A stretch of DNA of 64,000 nucleotides from assembly GCF_019598945.1 (NCBI RefSeq), contig NZ_CP080598.1, forward strand, positions 310,001-374,000. Reading direction: 5' to 3'. The notes beneath the pieces are model-generated. The model saw only the letters and a program-made list of their open reading frames with translations. It did no database searches and was not told where the DNA came from. This DNA is from Sphaerospermopsis torques-reginae ITEP-024 (lineage in GTDB: Bacteria; Cyanobacteriota; Cyanobacteriia; Cyanobacteriales; Nostocaceae). This document shows positions 19,348 to 27,843 of the stretch, piece after piece. How positions within the stretch are numbered: position 1 is the stretch's first letter; each line of letters begins with the position of its first letter. The position numbers and the translations under genes were made by a program.

Positions 19348-19625
19348 GTAATCCCCTTCATTTCAACGGGAAACAATTGGCGTTCAGATAACCGATCATT
19401 ATCCAAAGCATGAATTAAATATTCACCTGTTTCTTGCTGTTCTGATTCATCTTCATCATCTATCCAAGACTGGATAAGGTTAACAGCTTCGGCTTGCTTT
19501 TGTTTTAATAAAATAGAATTTGTTAAAAGTTGTAATGCCATTGCTTCTACAGAAAGTCCATGCTGATTGGCTTCTAGTAAAAGATATTGCTCTAACTCTG
19601 GTGATAGATCAAGGGTTAGTGTCAT
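19341..19625 (-). CDS. antitoxin of the PIN toxin
   Basis: 94 residues. The N-terminus (MTLTLDLSPELEQYLLLEANQ) looks like a ribbon-helix-helix or short helical DNA-binding domain. The C-terminus is acidic (DDEDESEQQETGEYL), as expected for toxin wrapping. It is translationally coupled to the PIN gene by a 7-base overlap. The frameshifted relative at 47764-48040 shares QSWIDxxDExEQQETGEYL and the C-terminal QLFPxExKGxxW, which shows that this is a mobile or duplicated module. Likely autoregulates its operon, by analogy. Confidence 0.78.
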   Translation of the reverse strand: MTLTLDLSPELEQYLLLEANQHGLSVEAMALQLLTNSILLKQKQAEAVNLIQSWIDDEDESEQQETGEYLIHALDNDRLSERQLFPVEMKGITW

Positions 19626-19812
19626 AGGTATTTTGATGATAAATTTTTGTGCTGTTATAGTTGATTTTATTCTATTTTAGATCAAGGTTAGGTTAAGCGA
19701 TCATACTTGTATATTGTCAACTTCACCACAAATTTTGGAAATTTTAAATTAAACCCATTTATCAAAAGTAGAGTGAAATTTCCAAACTCTTACTCAATGC
19801 TCAAAATAAAAC

Positions 19813-20583
19813 CTAGATTCGAGCATAGCAAGGAATATTCTTAGGTTCTAGTTCCTTATCACCTGTCACTATCTTCTTGAGTATATCTGACATTCTGGGT
19901 ATATCTTCTGCCATAACTAAAACTATCTGGCGTTCTCTAGCCCATCTCTCAAATTCCTGTAAATCTTTTTCAGTTCTCTTATTTTTTGAAACACTGCTTA
20001 CCAGTAAAGTAGAACACATTCCTTTTCCTAACTGCTCTGCCTTAGAATGCAAATTTGGCATATTTTCAGTTAACAGTGAAACCAAGTTACGAAATTTATA
20101 ATTATCACTAAGAGTTTTCAACCTAATATCCCATCCATAACTTGCAAAATATTCTTGTAGACCAATTTTTGCCGATTCTATTTTATCTGTATTTCTAAAA
20201 GCCCAGATAAAGCCTTCTCTTGAGAGATAGCATATATCAACTTTTTTCCCATCTGCGTTTAACGCCTTAGCAAAATCATAAGCCCCAAAAGTCATAGTTT
20301 TTGGTTCTGAGGCTGAGTTAATAATAATTTCATCGTTACTATGATTTTTGGCAATTTCTTGACATCTTTCGATAGTATCTTGAAGTACATAAGGTCTAAC
20401 CGCAAGCGGCTCAGATGGTTGTAAGTTTTTAGGTAGCGCACTAATAGCCTTATCATAACTTCCACCGGAACTTAAAGAATCTTTTGATACAATCATGTAA
20501 ATGTAATCTGGTTTAATATGCAGTGCTGTTAAGATATTTGGAACTGGCCGCCCTCCTAGTAAAGAAATTAACACTCTTACCAT
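19813..20583 (-). CDS. CARF-domain-like protein, nuclease core apparently missing
   Basis: 256 residues. The N-terminal 130 resemble the CARF domain of Card1/Can2/DUF1887 proteins, which sense cyclic oligoadenylate made by type III CRISPR complexes: VLISLLGGRPVPNILTAL, MIVSKDS, and IINSASEPKTMTFGAYDFA in the place of the usual TGGTKxM motif. The C-terminal 80 (GKGMCSTLLVSS, ERWARERQIVLVMAEDIPRM) resembles the tail that follows the PD-(D/E)XK core of those proteins, but the core itself (E...D...ExK) is not visible. It may be an internally deleted effector or a regulator. No CRISPR array or cas gene is in the window. Confidence 0.6.
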   Translation of the reverse strand: MVRVLISLLGGRPVPNILTALHIKPDYIYMIVSKDSLSSGGSYDKAISALPKNLQPSEPLAVRPYVLQDTIERCQEIAKNHSNDEIIINSASEPKTMTFGAYDFAKALNADGKKVDICYLSREGFIWAFRNTDKIESAKIGLQEYFASYGWDIRLKTLSDNYKFRNLVSLLTENMPNLHSKAEQLGKGMCSTLLVSSVSKNKRTEKDLQEFERWARERQIVLVMAEDIPRMSDILKKIVTGDKELEPKNIPCYARI

Positions 20584-20766
20584 TGATATTCTTTCTCCTG
20601 AATAATGATTTATTTATCTCGTGCTTATGCAAATCTAATTATAAAATTAGATTGCTTTTACACCTGTATTAAAAATTTTACCTTACTTGTTTGCTTGTTG
20701 CTATATTGACTGAGATGATTTCCACCCAGATACTCAGTTTTAATCTAGTGCGATAATCCCTTAAAC

Positions 20767-21102
20767 TTACCTTACCGCATAACCCGTATGCTGTCTAACA
20801 TTCTGCGGATGAAAACCTAACACAATTTTATCTTTAGGAACTCCCGCCGCTTCTAAATCATAAGTCACACCATCTTCTGTATCATCTCTTTGTACCCATA
20901 TCTTCCCATCAATAATATCCAGATGCACTAAACAACCATGAATCCTTTTATGATCCTGCCACCCCAAAGTTATTAATAAATAACTATCATTTTCCTCATC
21001 AAAAACTGGTTTACATTCAATCACACCATAAGAATAAGGAATTTGTGTATAAGGTATTAAAACTTCCTTAATAATCCGCCGATAATTATCTAAGGTATCC
21101 AT
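20767..21102 (-). CDS. xisI: XisI family element-excision controlling factor
   Basis: 111 residues matching the XisI family throughout: MDTLDNYRRIIKEVL, the central ITLGWQDHKRIHGCLVHLDIIDGKIWVQRDDTEDG and the C-terminal IVLGFHPQNVRQHTGYAV. XisI was named for control of fdxN-element excision in Anabaena heterocysts, but orphan XisH/XisI pairs are scattered in many copies in Nostocales and their general role is unclear. It overlaps xisH by 13 bases. No recombinase gene (xisF-like) is nearby. Confidence 0.92.
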   Translation of the reverse strand: MDTLDNYRRIIKEVLIPYTQIPYSYGVIECKPVFDEENDSYLLITLGWQDHKRIHGCLVHLDIIDGKIWVQRDDTEDGVTYDLEAAGVPKDKIVLGFHPQNVRQHTGYAVR

Positions 21103-21506
21103 TGAATTATCCTCTCATCTTCAGCATTGAAAACAAGTAAATTCACATTTTCACTTTCTATTAAAAGTTTACCAATTGGTTCTTCAAATAAATCTGTGAA
21201 TACAGCGTCTCGCACTCCTAAATATAACATTCTATCCGGTTCTAGACGATTCATCACAGCACGATACAAAACAAATCCACCAATAGCATCTTTCAAGTCT
21301 GCCATTTCTGAAGGACTAACAAAACTTTTAATTTCTACAGCAATTTTTCTAGTTCCTTGTTCTGCGGCTAAAAGTTGTTTTGCTCCTAAATCTACATACA
21401 TATCTTTTTGACCCCATTTTAAATGTAGAGGGTCATCTGTAATTATCCAACCTTCCTTAATTAAAGCATTTTTAACAGTATTGTGATAAATGTCTTTTGC
21501 GGGCAT
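21090..21506 (-). CDS. xisH: XisH family protein
   Basis: 138 residues of the XisH family, with a PD-(D/E)XK-like core: AKDIYHNTVKNALIKEGW, DMYVDLGAKQLLAAEQG, then KIAVEIKSFVSPSEMADLKDAIGGF where E-x-K could be catalytic. I use the ATG at 21506 (MPAKDIYH, the usual family N-terminus) rather than an in-frame TTG two codons upstream; aagg lies about 13 bases before it. First gene of the xisH-xisI pair. Confidence 0.92.
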   Translation of the reverse strand: MPAKDIYHNTVKNALIKEGWIITDDPLHLKWGQKDMYVDLGAKQLLAAEQGTRKIAVEIKSFVSPSEMADLKDAIGGFVLYRAVMNRLEPDRMLYLGVRDAVFTDLFEEPIGKLLIESENVNLLVFNAEDERIIQWIP

Positions 21507-21695
21507 ATTCAAAATGTTACCTTATTTTCTTAATCGGGCAGGATGTCCACACATTACAAAAAAATCAGTATAATTTAACATCACCCAACCCTCAAACCCC
21601 TCTCCGCGTCTGGAGCGTGAGATCCAACAAAACACCACCCTCACACCTGTAAATGCTAAAATCAGAGACTTGAATATTAAAGAGAAACAATATTT

Positions 21696-23150
21696 ATGGC
21701 ATCCATTAACGAGTTGCACAAACAGCTAGTAAAAAAAGAACGTTCAGCCGTTGAAATCACCCAAGAATCATTAAACCGCATTGAAGCACTAGAACCAAAA
21801 CTGCACAGTTTCTTGGCTGTCACTGCACAACAGGCACTAGAACAAGCTCGCGCTGTGGATGCAAAAATCGCTGCTGGGGAAGAAATCGGTATTCTCGCAG
21901 GGATTCCCATCGGTATTAAAGATAATATGTGTACCAAGGGCATTCCCACCACTTGCGCTTCTAAAATTCTGGAAAATTTTATCCCTCCCTATGAGTCTAC
22001 CGTCACCCAAAAACTCGCTGATGCTGGGGGCGTAATGGTTGGTAAAACCAACTTAGATGAGTTTGCTATGGGTAGTTCCACAGAAAACTCCGCTTATCAA
22101 ACTACCGCTAACCCTTGGGATATTGCCAGAGTTCCCGGTGGTTCTTCTGGTGGTTCTGCTGCTGCGGTTGCGGCGGAAGAATGTGTAGTTTCTCTCGGTT
22201 CTGACACTGGGGGTTCTATTCGTCAACCTGCTTCTTTTTGCGGTGTGGTGGGGATGAAACCGACTTATGGGTTAGTTTCCCGTTATGGGTTGGTAGCTTA
22301 TGCTTCATCTTTGGATCAAATTGGACCATTTGGTAGAAGTGTGGAAGATGCAGCGATTTTATTAAATGCGATCGCAGGTTATGATCCTCAAGACTCCACC
22401 AGTTTAAAAGTCGAAATTCCTGATTACACTGCTAATTTAACACCAGATTTAAAAGGTAAAAAACTCAAAGTTGGTATCATTAAAGAAACCTTTGGTGATG
22501 GTTTAGATCCAGAAGTTGAAGAAGCAGTAAATAAAGCGATCGCCCAATTAGAAAGTTTAGGCGCGGAAGTTCAACAAATTTCCTGTCCCCGTTTCCGTTA
22601 CGGTGTTCCCAGTTATTATATTATTGCCCCATCAGAAGCATCAGCAAACCTCGCTCGTTATGATGGTGTGAAATATGGTGTACGTGCAGAAGAAGCAGAT
22701 AATTTATTATCAATGTACACCCGCACCCGTGCAATGGGATTTGGTACAGAAGTCAAACGCCGGATTATGATTGGTACTTATGCCCTGAGTGCCGGTTATT
22801 ATGATGCCTATTACTTGAAAGCGCAAAAAGTCCGCACATTGATAAAAGAAGACTTTGAAAATGCTTTTGCCCAAGTTGATGTTTTAGTCACTCCCACCGC
22901 CCCCACCACAGCATTTAAAGCCGGGGAAAAAATCACCGATCCTTTAAGTATGTACTTGAATGATTTAATGACAATTCCTGTTAACCTTGCCGGTTTACCT
23001 GGAATTAGTTTACCCTGTGGTTTTGACAGCCAAGGTTTACCAATAGGATTACAATTAATTGGTAAAGTATTAAGAGAAGATCAACTTTTTCAAGTAGCTT
23101 ATGCCTACGAACAATCAACTAATTGGCATTTGCAAACAGCGAAAATATAG
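21696..23150 (+). CDS. gatA: Asp-tRNA(Asn)/Glu-tRNA(Gln) amidotransferase subunit A
   Basis: Amidase subunit of GatCAB, which turns misacylated Glu-tRNA(Gln) into Gln-tRNA(Gln). 484 residues, full length. The Ser-cisSer-Lys triad is visible: Lys 75 in PIGIKD, cis-Ser 150 in PGGSSGGS, and nucleophile Ser 174 in [10 protein letters not shown], with the spacings found in known GatA proteins. gatB and gatC are not adjacent, as is common in cyanobacteria. A palindrome just after the stop may end transcription. Confidence 0.96.
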   Translation: MASINELHKQLVKKERSAVEITQESLNRIEALEPKLHSFLAVTAQQALEQARAVDAKIAAGEEIGILAGIPIGIKDNMCTKGIPTTCASKILENFIPPYESTVTQKLADAGGVMVGKTNLDEFAMGSSTENSAYQTTANPWDIARVPGGSSGGSAAAVAAEECVVSLGSDTGGSIRQPASFCGVVGMKPTYGLVSRYGLVAYASSLDQIGPFGRSVEDAAILLNAIAGYDPQDSTSLKVEIPDYTANLTPDLKGKKLKVGIIKETFGDGLDPEVEEAVNKAIAQLESLGAEVQQISCPRFRYGVPSYYIIAPSEASANLARYDGVKYGVRAEEADNLLSMYTRTRAMGFGTEVKRRIMIGTYALSAGYYDAYYLKAQKVRTLIKEDFENAFAQVDVLVTPTAPTTAFKAGEKITDPLSMYLNDLMTIPVNLAGLPGISLPCGFDSQGLPIGLQLIGKVLREDQLFQVAYAYEQSTNWHLQTAKI

Positions 23151-23176
23151 CAATCCTAAATGAGTTATGAACAACA

Positions 23177-23209
23177 AGATCCCCGACTTCTCTAAGAAGT
23201 CGGGGATCT
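23177..23209. terminator. palindrome after gatA, probable terminator/dispersed repeat
   Basis: A near-perfect hairpin with arms agatccccgacttct and agaagtcggggatct and a very short loop, 26 bases after the gatA stop. It lacks a long T-run. The same palindrome recurs at 11.45, 39.2, 40.2, 60.66 and (degraded) 62.5 kb, so it is a dispersed element that may also act as a terminator. Confidence 0.7.
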
Positions 23210-23274
23210 GACTCTTGCAGTGTTCACCAATCAAATAGGATTCCTATATCTTAATTCGTGGTTTTATCCGCGTG

Positions 23275-23643
23275 ATGGGCAATGCTTTAGGACTAAACGG
23301 TACAATTTTAGCTAATTCCTTACCCGTACCCAACCAAGCAAAATCCGTTTTACCATCTTGGTATCAAACCAAAAAATCTCCAGGACAATTAAATTTAGAA
23401 ATTGGTCTGATACATTTATATGTAGGTTACACAGCCCTTTTAGCTGTTGCTGTGGAAGGATTATCTTTAATTTCTCAAAATAGCACAGTCCAAAATTCCC
23501 AAGTGATTATTCCCACATCTTCATCACTATGTGAATCAACACAAAAAACAGCAGTAAATGTTAAATCCGTTAAACCAGGAATTAATTCTCATGCTAGAGG
23601 TGTTGGTTTGGGGGCTGATATTTCCCCACCAGAAGCATTTTGA
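23275..23643 (+). CDS. hypothetical small protein, doubtful
   Basis: About 122 residues from an ATG (a GTG lies one codon upstream). The middle contains a hydrophobic stretch (about 45-67, IGLIHLYVGYTALLAVAVEGLSL) that could be a membrane helix. The rest is polar and of no recognised family. No ribosome site is seen. It could be a lineage-specific gene or chance open frame between gatA and the glycosylase gene. Confidence 0.3.
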   Translation: MGNALGLNGTILANSLPVPNQAKSVLPSWYQTKKSPGQLNLEIGLIHLYVGYTALLAVAVEGLSLISQNSTVQNSQVIIPTSSSLCESTQKTAVNVKSVKPGINSHARGVGLGADISPPEAF

Positions 23644-23766
23644 TTTGTGTGCCATTAATTCACTTTCTGAAAATAAACCAAGGACTTGATACAATGAAAT
23701 TCTCACTAAGATCAATATTCAACAAACGTCTACTTTAGAAATAGCCTACCCAAAGCCCCAATTTTC

Positions 23767-24447
23767 ATGAACAGCGATACCCAACTTAGCCTTTTTAACG
23801 AATCAAACTTTAATCAAAAAGACTTGATTCCTACAGATGCAAAAATTCCCATTCCGTCAGGAACTTATACAAGTTTGACGGAATTAACACCACATTGTCA
23901 AAATTGCCATCGCTGTGAGTTGGGTAAAAATCGCACTCATGCTGTAGTGGGAAGGGGAAACCCCCAAGCTATAATCATGATTATTGGGGAAAGTCCAGGA
24001 CAAAATGAAGATGAAACTGGTTTACCATTTGTGGGTAAGTCTGGGCAATTATTAGATAAAATTTTGGCATCTGTAAATTTGAGTACGGAGCATGATGTAT
24101 ATATTTGTAATATAGTAAAATGCCGTCCACCGGAAAACCGAGTTCCCACCCCGGAAGAAATGGCCGCTTGTAAACCTTATTTATTAGAACAAATTCGCTT
24201 AGTTGACCCCAAAATCATTTTATTAACAGGTGCAACTGCTGTCAAAGGAATTACAGGCAACAAACAAGGAATTACGAAAATTCGCGGACAGTGGCTAGAC
24301 TGGGAAGGGCGTTTATGTATGCCTATTTTCCATCCTTCTTACTTGTTGCGTAATCCTTCCAGGGAAAAAGGCTCACCAAAATGGTTAATGTGGCAAGATA
24401 TACAAGCTGTTAAAGCTAAATATGATGAGGTGACTGGTGACTGGTGA
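23767..24447 (+). CDS. family 4 uracil-DNA glycosylase
   Basis: Removes uracil from DNA in base excision repair. 226 residues. The iron-sulfur cysteines of the family are at 47, 50, 119 and 135 (CHRC, VKC, AAC). The active-site motif is GESPGQNEDETGLPFVG (about 74-90) and the second catalytic motif is HPSYLLRNPS near the C-terminus. About 40 extra N-terminal residues precede the Cys pair, common in cyanobacterial members. The C-terminus ends in a stretch (EVTGDW) encoded by the edge of a gactggt repeat. Confidence 0.93.
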   Translation: MNSDTQLSLFNESNFNQKDLIPTDAKIPIPSGTYTSLTELTPHCQNCHRCELGKNRTHAVVGRGNPQAIIMIIGESPGQNEDETGLPFVGKSGQLLDKILASVNLSTEHDVYICNIVKCRPPENRVPTPEEMAACKPYLLEQIRLVDPKIILLTGATAVKGITGNKQGITKIRGQWLDWEGRLCMPIFHPSYLLRNPSREKGSPKWLMWQDIQAVKAKYDEVTGDW

Positions 24448-24457
24448 CTGGGGAAGA

Positions 24458-24575
24458 AAATTTTAGATTTTAGATTTTAGATTTTAGATTGGAATTGACA
24501 AAAACAATCCAAAATCCAAAATCCTTTCATTGAATTACCAATTACCAATTACCAATTACCAATTACCAACCATAA
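24458..24575. repeat. tandem short repeats (gattttа-type and attacca heptamers)
   Basis: The gap between the glycosylase and the LpxB-like gene is made largely of tandem units: gattttaga repeats at about 24463-24490, the complement caaaatcc near 24510, and five attacca/ccaatta heptamers at 24535-24570. These match the short tandemly repeated repeats known from Nostocales. There is no gene here. Confidence 0.8.
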
Positions 24576-24601
24576 CAAATTAAATAACTATTTAAAAAAA
24601 C

Positions 24602-25840
24602 ATGATCGATATTCTCATTCTTTCCAATGGACCAGGAGAAGTTACAACTTGGGTGCGTCCTGTTGTTAAAGCATTAAGAGAACAATTAGGATATGATATT
24701 TCTCAAGTGCGAATTTCTGTGATTTTATCACCTTGTCCTCATGCTAGTGGTAAAGAAGTAAGTATAGCTAGTTCCTATCCAGAGGTAAATAGAGTGCAAG
24801 CACCTGAGAATTTTTGGCAGTTTTTATTAACAGGAAAAACAGCCGAAAATTGGGACTGGAGAAAAAAAGGTGTAGTTGTATTTTTGGGAGGAGATCAAAT
24901 TTTTCCTGTCATCATTGGTAAAAAATTAGGATATAAAACCGTAGTTTATGCAGAATGGGAAGCACGTTGGCATAATTTTATAGACTGTTTTGCAGTGATG
25001 AAACCCCAAGTTATTAAGAATGTCTCACCTCAATATGCACATAAATTTACCGTTGTCGGTGATTTAATGTTAGAAGCTGCGGGAGAGATGGGAAAATGGG
25101 AAGATGAGAAAATGGGGAGATGGGGAAATGAAATTATTGGGTTGTTACCAGGTTCAAAATCAGCGAAATTAACTCAAGGTGTACCATTAGAATTAGCTAT
25201 TGCGGAATATATTCATAGTAAAAGACCACAAACAAAGTTTTTTATTCCTGTTGCACCAACTTTAGATTTACCGACTTTAGCCAGTTTTGCCAATCCTGAA
25301 AAAAACGAATTTACCAAAGCTTTCGGTTTTAACGGTGCATCTTTAATAGATAATTCTCTGCAAACTTCTACAGGTTTAACAGTAGAATTAAAACAAGAAA
25401 ACCCCGCTTATCATTTATTATCTCAATGTGCAATTTGTCTAACTACAGTAGGAGCAAATACCGCAGAATTAGGCGCTTTGGGAATACCAATGATTGTATT
25501 ATTACCTACTCAACAATTAGATGCAATGCGTTCTTGGGATGGTTTACCAGGTTTATTAGCAAATTTACCGGGTGTAGGTTCTGGTTTTGCTAAATTAATT
25601 AATTGGTGGTTTCTGAGAAATAAAGGTTTATTAGCTTGGCCTAATATTTGGGCGCAAAGTGAAATTGTACCGGAATTAGTGGGAAAATTGCAACCAGAAA
25701 CTGTGGGAGAAATGGTTTTAGACTTGTTAGAAAATCCTGAAAAGTTAGCAGCAATGAAAGATAAATTACGCAGTGCTAGGGGTGAAGGTGGTGCTGCACA
25801 AAAGTTAGCAGGTTTAGTGAAGGAAGTTATTGTCAGATGA
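24602..25840 (+). CDS. lipid-A-disaccharide synthase-related protein
   Basis: 412 residues of the cyanobacterial LpxB-related family (begins DILILSNGPGEVTTWVRP). It is a GT-B fold glycosyltransferase relative whose substrate is not established; true LpxB joins two UDP-diacylglucosamine units. A GLLPGSKSAKL loop and TTVGANTAELGALGIPMIVLLP in the C-terminal half are typical. Residues about 162-177 (EMGKWEDEKMGRWGNE) are encoded by a low-complexity gatgggga repeat (25084-25130) and look like an in-frame repeat insertion. Confidence 0.85.
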   Translation: MIDILILSNGPGEVTTWVRPVVKALREQLGYDISQVRISVILSPCPHASGKEVSIASSYPEVNRVQAPENFWQFLLTGKTAENWDWRKKGVVVFLGGDQIFPVIIGKKLGYKTVVYAEWEARWHNFIDCFAVMKPQVIKNVSPQYAHKFTVVGDLMLEAAGEMGKWEDEKMGRWGNEIIGLLPGSKSAKLTQGVPLELAIAEYIHSKRPQTKFFIPVAPTLDLPTLASFANPEKNEFTKAFGFNGASLIDNSLQTSTGLTVELKQENPAYHLLSQCAICLTTVGANTAELGALGIPMIVLLPTQQLDAMRSWDGLPGLLANLPGVGSGFAKLINWWFLRNKGLLAWPNIWAQSEIVPELVGKLQPETVGEMVLDLLENPEKLAAMKDKLRSARGEGGAAQKLAGLVKEVIVR

Positions 25841-26274
25841 TAAAATCAAAATATTGGCGGGTTGAAGAGCGATTTTTAGAACTTCGTTCCAAAGTTTACA
25901 ATGTCGTGCTATTTTTATGCAGTGGTGGTTGCAAAAAAGTTAGTTTTTAAGTATAATTTTTTAAAATTCACTCATGATGTATAAAATATCTTCATATCCC
26001 CCTAAATCCCTCTGGAAAAGCAGGGCTTCCCATCACTCAACCAAGTATAAAAAGGTAACCTATTTTTGTCAGCAGTCGGTTTCTATTAGCTATGTACATG
26101 AAATATGGAAATACAAAGAATACAAAGAAACAAATGAACCAACTGATATAAAAATAACTACTTATAATATCATAAAATGTTAAATTTGTCAATTTAGTTG
26201 AATATTCCCAAATAACAGCACTACATTATTTGGGTAGACTCCTATTTGCGTTATAGATTAGCAAAGGTTGAGCA
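25841..26274. other. 434-base gap, no convincing gene
   Basis: AT-rich. It contains part of a cccctaaatccctctgg repeat (about 25999) that also appears elsewhere in cyanobacterial intergenic DNA. A 69-codon open frame here has low-complexity, Lys/Tyr/Thr-rich content and no ribosome site. The protease promoter must lie in the last 100 bases. Confidence 0.4.
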
Positions 26275-27771
26275 ATGTTAACTTCATCAGAAACTCCTAT
26301 CATAGCGGCTGTAGTGCTAGTCGCTTTCGGCATTTTAGGTTGGGGCTTTTATCGCGCCAGACCTTTTGGTAAGCTGGGTATCTTAGCCTGGTTACAGTCT
26401 GTAGTATTGATGGCTCCCTGGCTGGTGTTCTTTGGTTTGTTTGCTGCGGGCATTTATATCAATATAGTGGGTGTATTATTATTGCTGGTGCTTTCCACAG
26501 GAATATACATCTTCTTAGGTAGACAATTACGCCAAGCTGGCCAAGATGCTATGCTCAAAGCTAAAGCAACGGAAAGACTAGCTAACCAAGCTTCAGAAAC
26601 AGCAAGCACTTCAGAAAATGCTAACCAACCCGTAGTCATAGCAGAAGTAAAACCAGAGGCTATCAATATACCAGAAGAAGATTTAAATACCATCAAAGGT
26701 ATTTTCGGTATTGATACATTTTTTGCCACGGAAACCATACCCTATCAAGAGGGAGCGATTTTTAAAGGTAACTTGCGGGGAGATGCAGAACAAGTTCACA
26801 ACCGTCTTACCCAAAGATTGCAAGAGCGATTAGGTGATCAATATCGTCTGTTTTTCGTAGAAAATACAGATGGTAAACCAGTGATGATTGTGCTACCGAG
26901 TCGCACTGATCCTAAACCAATGCAGTTATCGCAAAAAGCATTTGCTGTAATTTTATTAGTAGCAACTATCGCCACAAGTTTGGAAGCTGCGGGTTTACTG
27001 CTGAATTTTGATTTATTCGCCAACCCATCAAGAGTTTCGGAAGCTTTACCCATTGGTTTGGGAATATTTACAATTTTGATAGCCCATGAAATTGGACATT
27101 GGTTATTAGCACGTAAACACCAAGTCCGCCTAACTTGGCCTTTTTTCCTGCCAGCAGTACAAATTGGCTCTTTTGGGGCAATTACCCGTTTTCAGTCTCT
27201 ATTACCCAACCGCAAAGCGTTATTTGATATTGCTTTAGCAGGTCCAGCTTTTGGCGGTATCGTGTCTTTGATCATGTTGGTTACAGGGTTGTTACTTTCC
27301 CACCCTGGTAGTTTATTTCAATTACCCAATAAATTTTTCCAAGGTTCAATTTTAGTCGGTAGTTTGGCGCGAGTTGTGCTAGGTTCAGCTTTACAAGCGC
27401 CTTTGGTGAATGTTCATCCTTTGGTGATAGTTGGTTGGTTAGGGTTGGTAATTACAGCTTTAAACTTGATGCCAGCCGGACAATTAGACGGGGGGCGTGT
27501 TGTTCAGGCAATTTATGGACGTAAAACCGCAGGAAGAGCGACAATTGCCACTTTAATCGTTTTAGCTTTGGTATCTCTGGGTAATACTTTGGCTTTTTAT
27601 TGGGCAATAGTGATTTTCTTTTTACAACGAGATGCAGAACGCCCCAGTTTGAATGAAATTACTGAACCCGATGACGCAAGAGCCGCTTTAGGTCTTTTGG
27701 CTTTATTTTTAATGGTTAGCACCCTTTTACCTCTCACTCCCGCTTTGGCTGGAAAGTTGGGAATAGGGTGA
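26275..27771 (+). CDS. site-2 protease, EGY-like M50 metalloprotease
   Basis: Intramembrane zinc protease of the M50/S2P family, EGY-like (the plant homologs act in chloroplasts). 498 residues. Two N-terminal membrane helices are followed by a soluble domain with the EGY motif GNLRG (about 165-169). Then come membrane helices with zinc motif HEIGH (271-275) and the second motif NLMPAGQLDGGR (397-408, Asp 405), and further helices to the C-terminus. aaagg precedes the ATG at good distance. Substrate unknown; membrane-bound regulators or membrane-protein turnover are the usual roles. Confidence 0.92.
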   Translation: MLTSSETPIIAAVVLVAFGILGWGFYRARPFGKLGILAWLQSVVLMAPWLVFFGLFAAGIYINIVGVLLLLVLSTGIYIFLGRQLRQAGQDAMLKAKATERLANQASETASTSENANQPVVIAEVKPEAINIPEEDLNTIKGIFGIDTFFATETIPYQEGAIFKGNLRGDAEQVHNRLTQRLQERLGDQYRLFFVENTDGKPVMIVLPSRTDPKPMQLSQKAFAVILLVATIATSLEAAGLLLNFDLFANPSRVSEALPIGLGIFTILIAHEIGHWLLARKHQVRLTWPFFLPAVQIGSFGAITRFQSLLPNRKALFDIALAGPAFGGIVSLIMLVTGLLLSHPGSLFQLPNKFFQGSILVGSLARVVLGSALQAPLVNVHPLVIVGWLGLVITALNLMPAGQLDGGRVVQAIYGRKTAGRATIATLIVLALVSLGNTLAFYWAIVIFFLQRDAERPSLNEITEPDDARAALGLLALFLMVSTLLPLTPALAGKLGIG

Positions 27772-27843
27772 TTGGTGATTGGTGATTGGTGATTGGGTTA
27801 TTAACTTCCCTTTCTTCCCCTGCTTCCCCTGCTTCCCCACCTG

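Noticed and set aside
20584-20766. A CRISPR leader or array next to the CARF-like gene
   Set aside because: No repeated 28-37 base units are present in the gap.
20767-21506. Presence of an excisable fdxN-type element ending here
   Set aside because: xisH/xisI occur in many orphan copies. No recombinase gene or matching direct-repeat att sites were seen.
25974-26183. Open frame of 69 codons
   Set aside because: Low-complexity composition, no ribosome site, and part of a dispersed repeat; no protein-like pattern.
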